In this document: piece by piece, positions 39,704 to 46,714 of the stretch
How the letters are laid out: each line of letters begins with the position of its first letter
How positions within the stretch are numbered: position 1 is the first letter of the stretch
From: Clostridiales bacterium
Lineage (GTDB): Bacteria > Bacillota > Clostridia > Christensenellales > Aristaeellaceae
Length of the DNA stretch: 46,714 bases
NCBI GenBank assembly: GCA_004555155.1
Contig: SFJH01000012.1
Location: 1 to 46,714 of the forward strand
Reading direction: 5' to 3'
The notes under the pieces: model-generated
Database searches by the model: none
Told to the model about the DNA's origin: nothing
Seen by the model: only the letters and a program-made list of their open reading frames with translations
Position numbers and translations under genes: made by a program

Positions 39704-41584
39704 ATGCGTAAGATCCTCTCTCTCGTTCTCGCGCTGGCGCTGGTGCTCTCTCTGGGCAGCTTTGCCTTCGCTGAGGAAATGACTGAAGTAGGCACGCCCC
39801 GCGCTGAGACGCTGATCGTCGAAACGCAGACGCCTACCGACGTTCCTGGCCAGTTCAACAGCTACATGCTGGGCACCCAGATGGGCTTCGGTATCCACCA
39901 GCTCATGTCCGCCCACCTGTGGGAAATCGACACCGTTAAGGGCGAGCAGTTCGGCGAGGTCGCCGAGGGCATGCCCGAGTCCAACGAGGACTTCACCGAG
40001 CACGTCGTGAAGATCCGCCAGGGCATCAAGTGGTCCGACGGCGAAGATCTGAACGCTGACGACGTCGTGTTCACCTTCAACATGATCATGAACAACCCCG
40101 GCATCGGCCAGTCCGCTTATGCCAACACCGTGTTCGCGTCTGTTGAGAAGGTTGACGACTACACCGTCAAGTTCGTGACCAAGGAGTCCTTCCCCCGCCT
40201 GGCGCTGCGCTTCGGCGTCACGATCTGGGGCAACGACTACCGCATCGTTCCTGAGCACATCTACTCTCAGGTCGAGGACGTCACCCAGTTCAAGGATGAG
40301 AACCCCGTCGTGGCTGGCCCCTACACCGTGAAGGATTACGATCCCAACGGCCAGTGGATCCTGTATCAGCTGCGCGAAGACTGGCAGCAGTCCACGCTGG
40401 GCGTCGTGACCGGCAAGACCGAGGCTCCCGCCGCCAAGTACGTGCTGTTCAAGGTCCTGGGCGATGACACCACCCGCCAGATGGCCATGATCAACAACGA
40501 AGTTGACGTAATGTGCGAAGTGACGCCTGAGATCCTGGACGTCATGACCTCCTCCAACGACAAGATTGCCTGCTGGTACGATGAGTTCCCGTATGCGACC
40601 TCCGACGACCCCTGCTCCAAGGGCCTCGGCTTCTCCATCGGCAAGGGCGCTCCCTATGACAGCGCTGACTTCCGCTGGGCCATCGCTCTGGCGATGAACT
40701 TTGACGAGATCTCCCTGGGCATCTTCGATGGCGTCGGCCGCGCCTCCGTGTTCCCGATCGTCACCGCCACCAGCGCTGGTCAGGAGCTGTACTACAAGCC
40801 CCTGCTGGAGTGGGTCTCCAACTTCGAGCTGGATCTGGGCGACGGCACCACTGTGAAGCCCTTCGACCCCGAGTACGCGAGCCGCATGGCTGCTGAGCTG
40901 GGCATCGAAGGCACCGACGAAGAACTGATCGAGATGTTCGGCGTTGGCTGCTGGAAGTATGATCCGGAAGCCGCCGAGAAGCTGCTGGTCAAGGCCGGCC
41001 TCGAGAAGAAGGACGACGGCTGGTACTTCAACGGCGAGCCCTTCGTCGTCAACCTGACCTACCTGGCTGACACCGAAGCGCAGGCTGGCCGCGGCGTTCT
41101 GGCTGCGTATGACCAGCTGACCAAGTTCGGCCTCACTTGCAACATCTCCTCCGAGTCCTCTGCGACCTGGGATACCAACAACGGCACTGGCGAATACGAA
41201 ATCCGCGGCATCTGGCCCACCGGCTTCATTGTCAAGGATCTGTACTCCCAGATCAATGGTTGGGATGCTGACCTGATCGCGCCCATGGGCGAGATCGGCT
41301 CCGGCCAGGGCACCCGCTGGAACAACGCGCGCGCCACTGAGATCATCCACGAGATGGCCAAGGTTTCTCCGGACAGCGAAGAGTCCTACGAGCTGGGCCT
41401 GGAGTTCCTGAAGGTTGCTATCGAGGATATGCCCTTCATCGGCTTCCACTCTGGCGTTAAGTTCGTTCCCACCAACAGCACCTACTGGACCAACTATCCC
41501 TGCGCTGCGAACCCCTACAATGGTCCCTGGTGGTGGTGGAGCTGCTTCAAGTACATCGTTGCTGAAATCACCCCCGCGGCATAA
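39704..41584 (+). CDS. ABC transporter substrate-binding protein, family 5
   Basis: A 626-residue SBP_bac_5 (DppA/OppA-type) binding protein. Signal peptide RKILSLVLALALVLSLGSFAFA is cleaved after residue 23; there is no lipobox Cys, which is unusual for a Gram-positive binding protein and means it must be held otherwise or be free. Family phrases are VVKIRQGIKWSDGEDLNADDVVFTFNMI, VAGPYTVKDYDPNGQW, LGDDTTRQMAMINNEVDVMCE and FRWAIALAMN. The C-terminus is rich in aromatics (NGPWWWWSCF). Family 5 proteins bind peptides, but several bind oligosaccharides; the adjacent alpha-mannosidase start and the Trp cluster make a sugar ligand plausible. Codon use suggests very high expression. It is the first gene of the five-gene importer. 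Confidence 0.9.
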   Translation: MRKILSLVLALALVLSLGSFAFAEEMTEVGTPRAETLIVETQTPTDVPGQFNSYMLGTQMGFGIHQLMSAHLWEIDTVKGEQFGEVAEGMPESNEDFTEHVVKIRQGIKWSDGEDLNADDVVFTFNMIMNNPGIGQSAYANTVFASVEKVDDYTVKFVTKESFPRLALRFGVTIWGNDYRIVPEHIYSQVEDVTQFKDENPVVAGPYTVKDYDPNGQWILYQLREDWQQSTLGVVTGKTEAPAAKYVLFKVLGDDTTRQMAMINNEVDVMCEVTPEILDVMTSSNDKIACWYDEFPYATSDDPCSKGLGFSIGKGAPYDSADFRWAIALAMNFDEISLGIFDGVGRASVFPIVTATSAGQELYYKPLLEWVSNFELDLGDGTTVKPFDPEYASRMAAELGIEGTDEELIEMFGVGCWKYDPEAAEKLLVKAGLEKKDDGWYFNGEPFVVNLTYLADTEAQAGRGVLAAYDQLTKFGLTCNISSESSATWDTNNGTGEYEIRGIWPTGFIVKDLYSQINGWDADLIAPMGEIGSGQGTRWNNARATEIIHEMAKVSPDSEESYELGLEFLKVAIEDMPFIGFHSGVKFVPTNSTYWTNYPCAANPYNGPWWWWSCFKYIVAEITPAA

Positions 41585-41621
41585 GGCATAGATGCATTTG
41601 AAAGTGTAATCACAGGTGATT

Positions 41622-41650
41622 TGCACGCGCCGCTTGACGCGGCGCGTGCA
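41622..41650 (+). terminator. Hairpin between binding protein and permease
   Basis: A perfect 12-bp stem (TGCACGCGCCGC with 41639-41650), a 5-base loop, then TTCTTCT. Its place suggests partial termination that keeps binding-protein mRNA more abundant than that of the membrane subunits. The following 116 bases up to 41767 hold no gene; a TTGACA there lacks a good -10. Confidence 0.75.
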
Positions 41651-41766
41651 TTCTTCTACACAATTTTCGCTGAACGTGGTCCATCTAGGCGCGCCCCGGT
41701 GTAGGTGGTGCTGCCGCTTGACACTCGGCAAAGTAAATGAAGCTGTAACACGGAGGGGTGTAGCCA

Positions 41767-42765
41767 GTGAAATTTTGGAAGTATTTGGGTCTGCGCCTTT
41801 TGACATGGGCGTTGACCATCCTCATCGGCGTGACATTTATCTTCTTCGTTCCCCGCATGTTCCCATCCGACCCCGTTGAGGGCATGATCGGCCAGATGCA
41901 GGCCAGATCCGGTCAGATGGATCCTGTGGCGAAGGAAGCGCTGCGCACTTCGCTGCGCATCCAGTTTGGCCTCGAGGGTTCTCTTTGGAGTCAGTATACC
42001 TCGTTCCTCTGGAAAGGCTTGCTCCATTTTGACTTTGGCCCGTCTCTGATGAGCTATCCCACGCCTGCAAGTGAGATCATCACGCGCAATCTGCCGTATA
42101 CCGTCGGCCTTTCGCTGACGACGACGATTCTGGCGTGGATCATCGGCAACGTGATCGGCCTTCTCGCGGGCTTCCGCAAGAACAAGCGCTCCTCCAAGAT
42201 TCTGGAGACGATTGCAATCTGCATTTATCCGATTCCGTACTTCATCGTGGCTCTGATTCTGCAGATCGTCTTCTCCTATGTGCTGGGATGGTTCCCGCTG
42301 CGCGCGACCATCCTGTATAACGGCGGCTGGGTCGCATTCATGACTTCGCTGCTGAAAGCCTCTGTTCTGCCCGCAGTCTCTATCCTTCTGCTGGGTACCG
42401 GCTGGTGGATCATCTCGATGAAATCCCTGGCGAGCACCACGGCGGAAGAGGATTTTGTCCTCTATGCCCGCTATCGCGGCCTGAGCGAGGCCAAGATCGG
42501 CAAGAGCTACGTTTTCCGCAATTCCATTCTGACCCAGATCACGGCGCTGGCCATGAGTCTCGGCGGAGTTTTCAACGGCTCGATCATGACGGAAATCATC
42601 TTCGGCTATCCGGGCGTTGGCACGCTGATCCAGGATGCGATCACGCAGTCGGACTACAACATGATCCTTGGCTGCATTACGATTTCCATTGTCGCGATTG
42701 CAACCTGCACGCTGATCGCCGACCTGATTTATCCGTTCATCGATCCGCGTATCCGTTATAGCTAA
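41767..42765 (+). CDS. ABC transporter permease, DppB/OppB type
   Basis: A 332-residue inner-membrane subunit with six predicted helices; the first (LLTWALTILIGVTFIFFVP) is followed by the long extracytoplasmic loop typical of DppB. The coupling (EAA) loop reads DFVLYARYRGLSEAKIGKSYVFRN, and the end DLIYPFIDPRIRYS is diagnostic of the family. It starts with GTG behind GGAGGGG. It forms the channel with the next gene product and imports what the family-5 binding protein delivers. Confidence 0.9.
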   Translation: MKFWKYLGLRLLTWALTILIGVTFIFFVPRMFPSDPVEGMIGQMQARSGQMDPVAKEALRTSLRIQFGLEGSLWSQYTSFLWKGLLHFDFGPSLMSYPTPASEIITRNLPYTVGLSLTTTILAWIIGNVIGLLAGFRKNKRSSKILETIAICIYPIPYFIVALILQIVFSYVLGWFPLRATILYNGGWVAFMTSLLKASVLPAVSILLLGTGWWIISMKSLASTTAEEDFVLYARYRGLSEAKIGKSYVFRNSILTQITALAMSLGGVFNGSIMTEIIFGYPGVGTLIQDAITQSDYNMILGCITISIVAIATCTLIADLIYPFIDPRIRYS

Positions 42766-42784
42766 GAAAGGAGGAGCGAAGCAT

Positions 42785-43624
42785 ATGAAAAAGTTTTGGA
42801 AGAACGCCAATGGACGTTTGAAGTTCGGCCTGATCATGACTGCTTTCTTCCTCATCCTTGGCTTTGTGGTGTTTTATATTCCTCATACGAATCCCTTCCC
42901 GAATAACATCCGTTCCAAGAATCTCGCGCCTTCGCTGGAGCACTTCTTCGGAACCACCTCTCAGGGTCAGGATATCTTCTGGCTGCTGATTGAAGCGATT
43001 CACAATTCCCTGATGATCGGCTTTATCGTCGCATTGCTGGGCACAGTGGTGGGCGTGTTTGTCGGTCTGGTTGCCGGATTCGTCGGCGGCACGCTGGACA
43101 GGGTACTGATGGTGATTACGGATACGTTCGTCGTCATCCCGTCGCTGCCGGTGCTGATTTTGATGACGTCGCTGATGAAGGGAAGCAATTCCACGGTCAT
43201 TCTGATGGCGCTGGTGCTGGCAATGTTCGCATGGGCGTGGCCAAGCCGCCAGATCCGTTCGATGGCGCTGACGCTGAAGGAGCGCGACTTCATCCATACC
43301 GCCAAGTTCTCCGGCGAGGGCACGGTGCAGATTGTTGTAACCGAGATTCTGCCCTTCGCGCTGACCTGGTCGCTGTCCAACTTCATGAATGCGACGCTGT
43401 CGGCCATCGGCTCCGAGTCCAGCCTTGCGGTTCTGGGCCTTTCCCCGGCCAACCTGGTCTCCCTGGGCAATATGATTCAGTGGGCGCGCAACTACAACGC
43501 CATCATGGCGGGCCGCTGGAACTGGATCCTGCCGCCTATTCTGGCGACCGTGCTGCTGTTTGTCGGCCTGTTCATGCTGATCACCGGCTACAACGACTAC
43601 ATGTCCATGAAGAGAGGTAGATAA
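42785..43624 (+). CDS. ABC transporter permease, DppC/OppC type
   Basis: A 279-residue second permease. The N-terminal helix (FGLIMTAFFLILGFVVFYI) is followed by the family loop HFFGTTSQGQDIFWLLIEAIHNSLMIGF. The coupling loop is TLKERDFIHTAKFSGEGTVQIVVTEILP. GGAGG lies 10 bases upstream, 19 bases after the first permease. It ends two bases before the first ATPase gene, so the genes are tightly co-translated. Confidence 0.9.
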   Translation: MKKFWKNANGRLKFGLIMTAFFLILGFVVFYIPHTNPFPNNIRSKNLAPSLEHFFGTTSQGQDIFWLLIEAIHNSLMIGFIVALLGTVVGVFVGLVAGFVGGTLDRVLMVITDTFVVIPSLPVLILMTSLMKGSNSTVILMALVLAMFAWAWPSRQIRSMALTLKERDFIHTAKFSGEGTVQIVVTEILPFALTWSLSNFMNATLSAIGSESSLAVLGLSPANLVSLGNMIQWARNYNAIMAGRWNWILPPILATVLLFVGLFMLITGYNDYMSMKRGR

Positions 43625-43626
43625 AG

Positions 43627-44598
43627 ATGTTAAAGATTGACAACCTCTCCGCCTCCTATAAGACAATCGACGGCAACGTTCACGTCGTAAAGGACGTTAA
43701 CTTTGAAATTTACGACAACGAGATTTTCGGTATTGCCGGCGAATCCGGATGCGGCAAATCGACGCTCCTGAAGACCCTGTACGACATCGTCGAATTCCCT
43801 CTGGAGATCGACAAGGGCAAGGTCATTCTCAGCGGCGAAAAGAACGGCAAGCCCTTCTCCTACGAGTCGGGCCAGATTCGCAAGAGCTGGTGGAACAACA
43901 TTTCCTACGTTCCGCAGGCTGCGCAGAGTGTTCTGAACCCCATCGTGCGCCTGAAGAGCCAGTTCCTGGACTCCATTTCCAAAGAGGATCGAAAGAACGA
44001 GACCGAAGCGCAGACGCTTGAGCGCGTCGGCAAGTACCTCGAAGAGCTCGGCCTGTCCAAGGACGTGCTCGAGGCGTTCCCGTTCCAGCTGTCCGGCGGC
44101 ATGCGTCAGCGCGCCATCATCGCGCTTGCGACCTTCATGTCCCCCAACGTGGTGCTGGCCGACGAGCCGACCACCGCTCTGGACGTCGTTGTGCAGCGCG
44201 GCATTCTGATGATGCTGACCCGCCTCCAGAAGCAGTTCAAGAACACGCTGGTGATCGTCAGCCACGACATGGGCGTGCACTATCAGATCACCGACCGCAT
44301 GGGCATCATGTATTCCGGCAGCTTCGTCGAGCTGGGCAAGACGGAGGATATCTTCGAGGATCCCATCCACCCGTACACCAAGATGCTCATCGGCGCCCTC
44401 CCGCGCGTGGGCGACAAGAGCCAGAAGGTCGGTATTCCCGGCCGTCCGCCGGCCCTCAAGAATCCGCCGCCCGGATGCCGCTTTGCAGCGCGCTGCCCGC
44501 AGGCGACGGACAAGTGCCGCAAGGATGTTCCCGAGTTCCGGGAGATCAAACCCGGCCGTTTCGCGGCCTGCCACTACCTGACTCCGGAGGTGAACTGA
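43627..44598 (+). CDS. ABC transporter ATPase, DppD/OppD type
   Basis: A 323-residue ATPase that powers the importer. Walker A GESGCGKS is at residues 38-45, the signature is LSGGMRQRA, Walker B is VVLADEPTTALD and the H-loop is IVSHDMG. The C-terminal oligopeptide-type extension (GKTEDIFEDPIHPYTKMLIGALPRVG) carries a four-Cys motif around CRFAARCPQATDKC that binds an Fe-S cluster in related DppD proteins. AGAGGTAG precedes the ATG. It works as a heterodimer with the next gene product. Confidence 0.92.
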   Translation: MLKIDNLSASYKTIDGNVHVVKDVNFEIYDNEIFGIAGESGCGKSTLLKTLYDIVEFPLEIDKGKVILSGEKNGKPFSYESGQIRKSWWNNISYVPQAAQSVLNPIVRLKSQFLDSISKEDRKNETEAQTLERVGKYLEELGLSKDVLEAFPFQLSGGMRQRAIIALATFMSPNVVLADEPTTALDVVVQRGILMMLTRLQKQFKNTLVIVSHDMGVHYQITDRMGIMYSGSFVELGKTEDIFEDPIHPYTKMLIGALPRVGDKSQKVGIPGRPPALKNPPPGCRFAARCPQATDKCRKDVPEFREIKPGRFAACHYLTPEVN

Positions 44599-44599
44599 C

Positions 44600-45580
44600 A
44601 TGGCAGAAAAGTTGCTTGAGATCCAAAATGTCAGCAAAATCTTCCGCATCGGCGGCATGCTGATGGGCAAGAAGCTGGTCGCAAACGACGATATCTCCCT
44701 GAGCATCGACGCGGGCAAGCCGGTCATTCTGTCGATCGTCGGCGAGTCCGGCTGCGGCAAGTCCACGCTGTGCAAGATGATCCTGCGCCTGTACAAGCCG
44801 GACATTGGCGACATCAAGCTGCTGGGCAAGTCCTATGCAGACCGCAAGTCCTATGATCCGAAGCAGTTCAAGCTGGACGTGCAGCCCATTTTCCAGAATC
44901 CCTTCGAGACCTTCTCCGCGCGCAAGACGGTGGACACCTATCTGTTCAACACCGCGCTGCGCCTGGGCATCTGCAAGAACAAGCAGGAAGCGGAGAAGAT
45001 GATCGACGAGATCCTGCACAATGTCGGCATGTCTCTTGAGGTTGTTCGCGGCAAGTACCCGACCCAGTTCTCCGGTGGCGAGCTGCAGCGCGTATCCATC
45101 GCGCGCGCGCTGATCACCCGTCCGAAGCTGATCATCGCGGACGAGCCCGTCGCGGCCATCGACGCTTCGATGAAGATGAACATCGTCAACCTGTTCAAGG
45201 AGCTGAAGGACAAGTACAAGGTCTCGTTCATCTACATCACCCACGACCTGTCCACGGCCTACTACGTGTCCGATTACATCGCCACGCTCTATCGCGGCGG
45301 TCTGATCGAGTACGGCCCGGCCAAGGAGATCATGGACAATCCCGCCCATCCCTACACCGAGCTGCTGATGAACGCAGTTCCCCGCGTAGGCGACAAGTGG
45401 AACGAGGATATGGTCATGCCGGACATGGAAGACAAGGAATTTGCCATCACCTACTGCAAGTTTGCACCCCGTTGCCCCTATGCTACGGAGCAGTGCCGCA
45501 AGGCGCGCCCGGAGATGATCGAGCTCGGCGGTCAGAGAAAGGTGCTTTGCTTCCATTCGCTGGTGAAGAAGGAGAACTAA
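44600..45580 (+). CDS. ABC transporter ATPase, DppF/OppF type
   Basis: A 326-residue partner ATPase. The N-terminal part has a short insertion (FRIGGMLMGKKLVANDD). Walker A is GESGCGKS, the Q-loop QPIFQNPFETF, the signature FSGGELQRVS and Walker B LIIADEPVAAID. The C-terminal extension is YGPAKEIMDNPAHPYTELLMNAVPRVG, and a CKFAPRCPYATEQC motif mirrors that of the partner. It starts one base after the OppD-type stop codon and ends at a strong terminator. Confidence 0.92.
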   Translation: MAEKLLEIQNVSKIFRIGGMLMGKKLVANDDISLSIDAGKPVILSIVGESGCGKSTLCKMILRLYKPDIGDIKLLGKSYADRKSYDPKQFKLDVQPIFQNPFETFSARKTVDTYLFNTALRLGICKNKQEAEKMIDEILHNVGMSLEVVRGKYPTQFSGGELQRVSIARALITRPKLIIADEPVAAIDASMKMNIVNLFKELKDKYKVSFIYITHDLSTAYYVSDYIATLYRGGLIEYGPAKEIMDNPAHPYTELLMNAVPRVGDKWNEDMVMPDMEDKEFAITYCKFAPRCPYATEQCRKARPEMIELGGQRKVLCFHSLVKKEN

Positions 45581-45593
45581 ACTCGTGGAATTC

Positions 45594-45627
45594 AAAACGG
45601 GAACAGGCAACTGTTCCCGTTTTTTTA
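45594..45627 (+). terminator. Terminator of the ABC importer operon
   Basis: AAAACGGGAACA (45594-45605) pairs with TGTTCCCGTTTT (45612-45623), followed by further T residues. The next 156 bases hold no convincing gene. Confidence 0.95.
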
Positions 45628-45783
45628 CGGAACGAGTGAATGGTTCCGGGAGGAAAAGACAGCGGGAGATAGAATATAGAATGGGGTCGTTTTGCGCATG
45701 GATGAACGCGGACTGCCGGCGCGAAACCAAACCTGTTTTCAGAGGAAGACCGTTGATATTATGCGAACGGAGGGCAATCTGAC

Positions 45784-46491
45784 ATGAAGTACATGCATTC
45801 CGAATGGCAGGGCAGACTGCAGCACTGGCTGGAAACGCTTCGCCAGGATCTGTATCTGCCGCTGGGGCCGATCCAGGTCGAGTCCTTTATGACGATGGAT
45901 CATCTGACCCCTGCGGAGGCGGCGAAGGGCGAATTCACGCCGATGCCGCACGGCACAAAGTGGGGCCATATTTATGAATACTGCTGGATGCGCAGCAGGA
46001 TCACGCTGCCTGAAGAGGCCCAAGGCAAGCGCATTGCGATGAACCTGGTGACCGGCGGCGAGACCACCGTGTTCGTCGACGGCAAATCCTTCGGCACCTA
46101 TCGCGCCGAGTGGGTGAACACGCCGCATCATTACATTGTGGACAACTGTCTGACCCGCTCCGGCGAGGCCGGCCGTTCCTACGACCTGCTGCTGGAGGAG
46201 TCTGATATTGATACGATCCTTACCGGAGAAGAAACAGAGTATGGACAGGGTATTCAAACGCTTGTAGAGCATGAAGCACAGGCGTTTATCTCAGACCTGT
46301 TCCGTACACTGCGGGAACGTAAAGTCGAACTGCGGACCGGAAAGGTCCTGTTTGTAGGCGGTGGTTCACTGCTGCTCAGAAAACAGATCGAGGCATCCGG
46401 AAAGGTCAGTTCCGCCGTCTTTATGGAGGAGATCGGCGCCAACGCCGCCGGATACGGACTGCTGTACGCGGCAGCAAATAGCAGAAGGTGA
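45784..46491 (+). CDS. Chimeric frame: GH38 alpha-mannosidase start joined to ParM end
   Basis: The 235-residue frame reads as two unrelated proteins. Residues 1 to about 138 (KYMHSEWQGRLQHWLETLRQ, HLTPAEAAKGEFTPMPHGT, GGETTVFVDGKSFGTYRAEW, PHHYIVDN) are the N-terminal beta-sandwich domain of a bacterial GH38 alpha-mannosidase, normally about 1,000 residues long; the active-site domain is missing. Residues about 139-235 (ESDIDTILTG, VEHEAQAFISDLFRTLRERK, VLFVGGGSLLLRKQIE, EEIGANAAGYGLLYAAANS) are the C-terminal subdomain of a ParM/StbA-type actin-like ATPase used for plasmid or integrative-element segregation; its first two thirds are missing. The join lies near 46195-46201 and keeps frame. 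GGAGGG precedes the ATG. Neither half should be functional. It is either a true rearrangement or an assembly error. Confidence 0.8.
   Translation: MKYMHSEWQGRLQHWLETLRQDLYLPLGPIQVESFMTMDHLTPAEAAKGEFTPMPHGTKWGHIYEYCWMRSRITLPEEAQGKRIAMNLVTGGETTVFVDGKSFGTYRAEWVNTPHHYIVDNCLTRSGEAGRSYDLLLEESDIDTILTGEETEYGQGIQTLVEHEAQAFISDLFRTLRERKVELRTGKVLFVGGGSLLLRKQIEASGKVSSAVFMEEIGANAAGYGLLYAAANSRR
46195..46203. other. Junction between chromosome and segregation cassette
   Basis: At the GAGGAG-TCT codons alpha-mannosidase similarity stops and ParM similarity begins. Base composition turns visibly AT-richer immediately to the right (TCTGATATTGATACGATCC). The short GAGGAG could be microhomology shared by both parents. 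Confidence 0.7.
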
Positions 46492-46496
46492 TATGT

Positions 46497-46714
46497 GTGC
46501 CTGCAAAGAAAGAAACCCTCAGGTTTACCATACAATTCAATGCCGGAGATCCGCATCACCAGCAAGTGGCTGAACTCCTGAACAAGCAGGGGCGGCGCAA
46601 GGCACAGTTCATCGTAAGTGCCGTTACACACTACATCAATTGTACTGAGACGCCTGAGGTCGCCGTGCCGCACGTTCCGGACCGGAAAATGTTGGAGGAG
46701 ATGGTGCGTGAGAT
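46497..46714 (+). CDS. parR: ParR-like centromere-binding protein, partial
   Basis: The GTG start at 46497 lies five bases after the ParM stop, with AGAAGGTG as ribosome site. The 72 visible residues (PAKKETLRFTIQFNAGDP, HHQQVAELLNKQGRRKAQFIV, AVTHYINC) have the strand-helix-helix layout of ribbon-helix-helix ParR proteins that follow parM in Firmicutes plasmids and integrative elements. ParR binds the centromere repeats and caps the ParM filament. The frame is open at the window edge, so the gene is truncated there. An ATG four bases earlier is in another frame and gives no family match. Confidence 0.75.
   Translation, partial: MPAKKETLRFTIQFNAGDPHHQQVAELLNKQGRRKAQFIVSAVTHYINCTETPEVAVPHVPDRKMLEEMVRE

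Noticed and set aside
41616..41879. An 87-codon frame between the binding protein and first permease
   Set aside because: It starts in the terminator hairpin and runs into the permease gene in another frame; no ribosome site.
45585..45782. A 65-codon frame between the importer operon and the mannosidase
   Set aside because: It begins inside the terminator hairpin, has no ribosome site and no recognisable features.

Overview
ORGANISM. The window looks like a chromosome segment of a high-GC, anaerobic, spore-forming member of the Clostridia (Bacillota), probably a gut commensal or a metagenome-assembled relative. The grounds are: SpoIIP next to a DUF1614 membrane protein (endospore formation); sigma-A type promoters (TTGACA/TATAAT) with strong GGAGG ribosome sites; many intrinsic terminators; an ECF-transporter S component; a YitT protein; fermentative D-lactate dehydrogenase; and a Firmicutes-type ParM/ParR pair at the right edge. 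An uncultured Christensenellales-like lineage is my guess; the sequence alone does not fix the genus.

LAYOUT. 1-443: gene-free left edge with hairpins, a 32-base tandem repeat and two promoters. 444-3239: SCP2-like protein, class III aminotransferase and an AT-richer MTA/SAH nucleosidase. 3366-7613: glutaminase-A-like protein, D-lactate dehydrogenase, then the end of a molybdenum-cofactor operon. 6498-11082: two divergent transcription units, one with an ECF S component, a small sulfite-oxidase-fold-like protein and a kinase/MobA fusion, the other a DMSO-reductase-family molybdoenzyme. 11141-14708: sporulation pair SpoIIP/DUF1614, a 42-residue lipoprotein and an L,D-transpeptidase. 14822-25718: GH2 beta-galactosidase and a giant cyclic beta-1,2-glucan synthase. 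25841-28729: YitT, a Cys-rich 90-residue protein and glycerol kinase. 28811-32903: divergent genes for an extremely acidic membrane protein and two unknown proteins, one with 15 consecutive Glu. 33041-36458: glycyl-tRNA synthetase, a secreted protein, a MerR regulator with a textbook 19-bp-spacer promoter, and a small two-helix membrane protein. 36604-39398: an operon of two alpha/beta hydrolases and an ATP-grasp ligase. 39704-45580: a complete five-gene family-5 ABC importer (binding protein, two permeases, two ATPases). 45784-46714: the start of a GH38 alpha-mannosidase that runs in frame into the C-terminal third of an actin-like ParM, followed by a partial ParR.

HOW IT FITS TOGETHER. The metabolic theme is glycan and peptide scavenging by a fermenter: beta-galactosidase, the ABC importer and the alpha-mannosidase start point to host or plant glycans, glycerol kinase and D-LDH to central fermentation. 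The molybdenum locus is the most coherent candidate for something undescribed: transporter, maturation and enzyme genes share one divergent promoter region, MobA is fused to a kinase-like domain, and the oxidoreductase lacks one of the four usual Fe-S cysteines. The hydrolase-hydrolase-ATP-grasp operon is the second candidate, of unknown product. The right-hand junction is either a real mobile-element rearrangement or an assembly chimera and should be settled before anything is built on it. No tRNA, rRNA, CRISPR array or intact transposase gene was seen.
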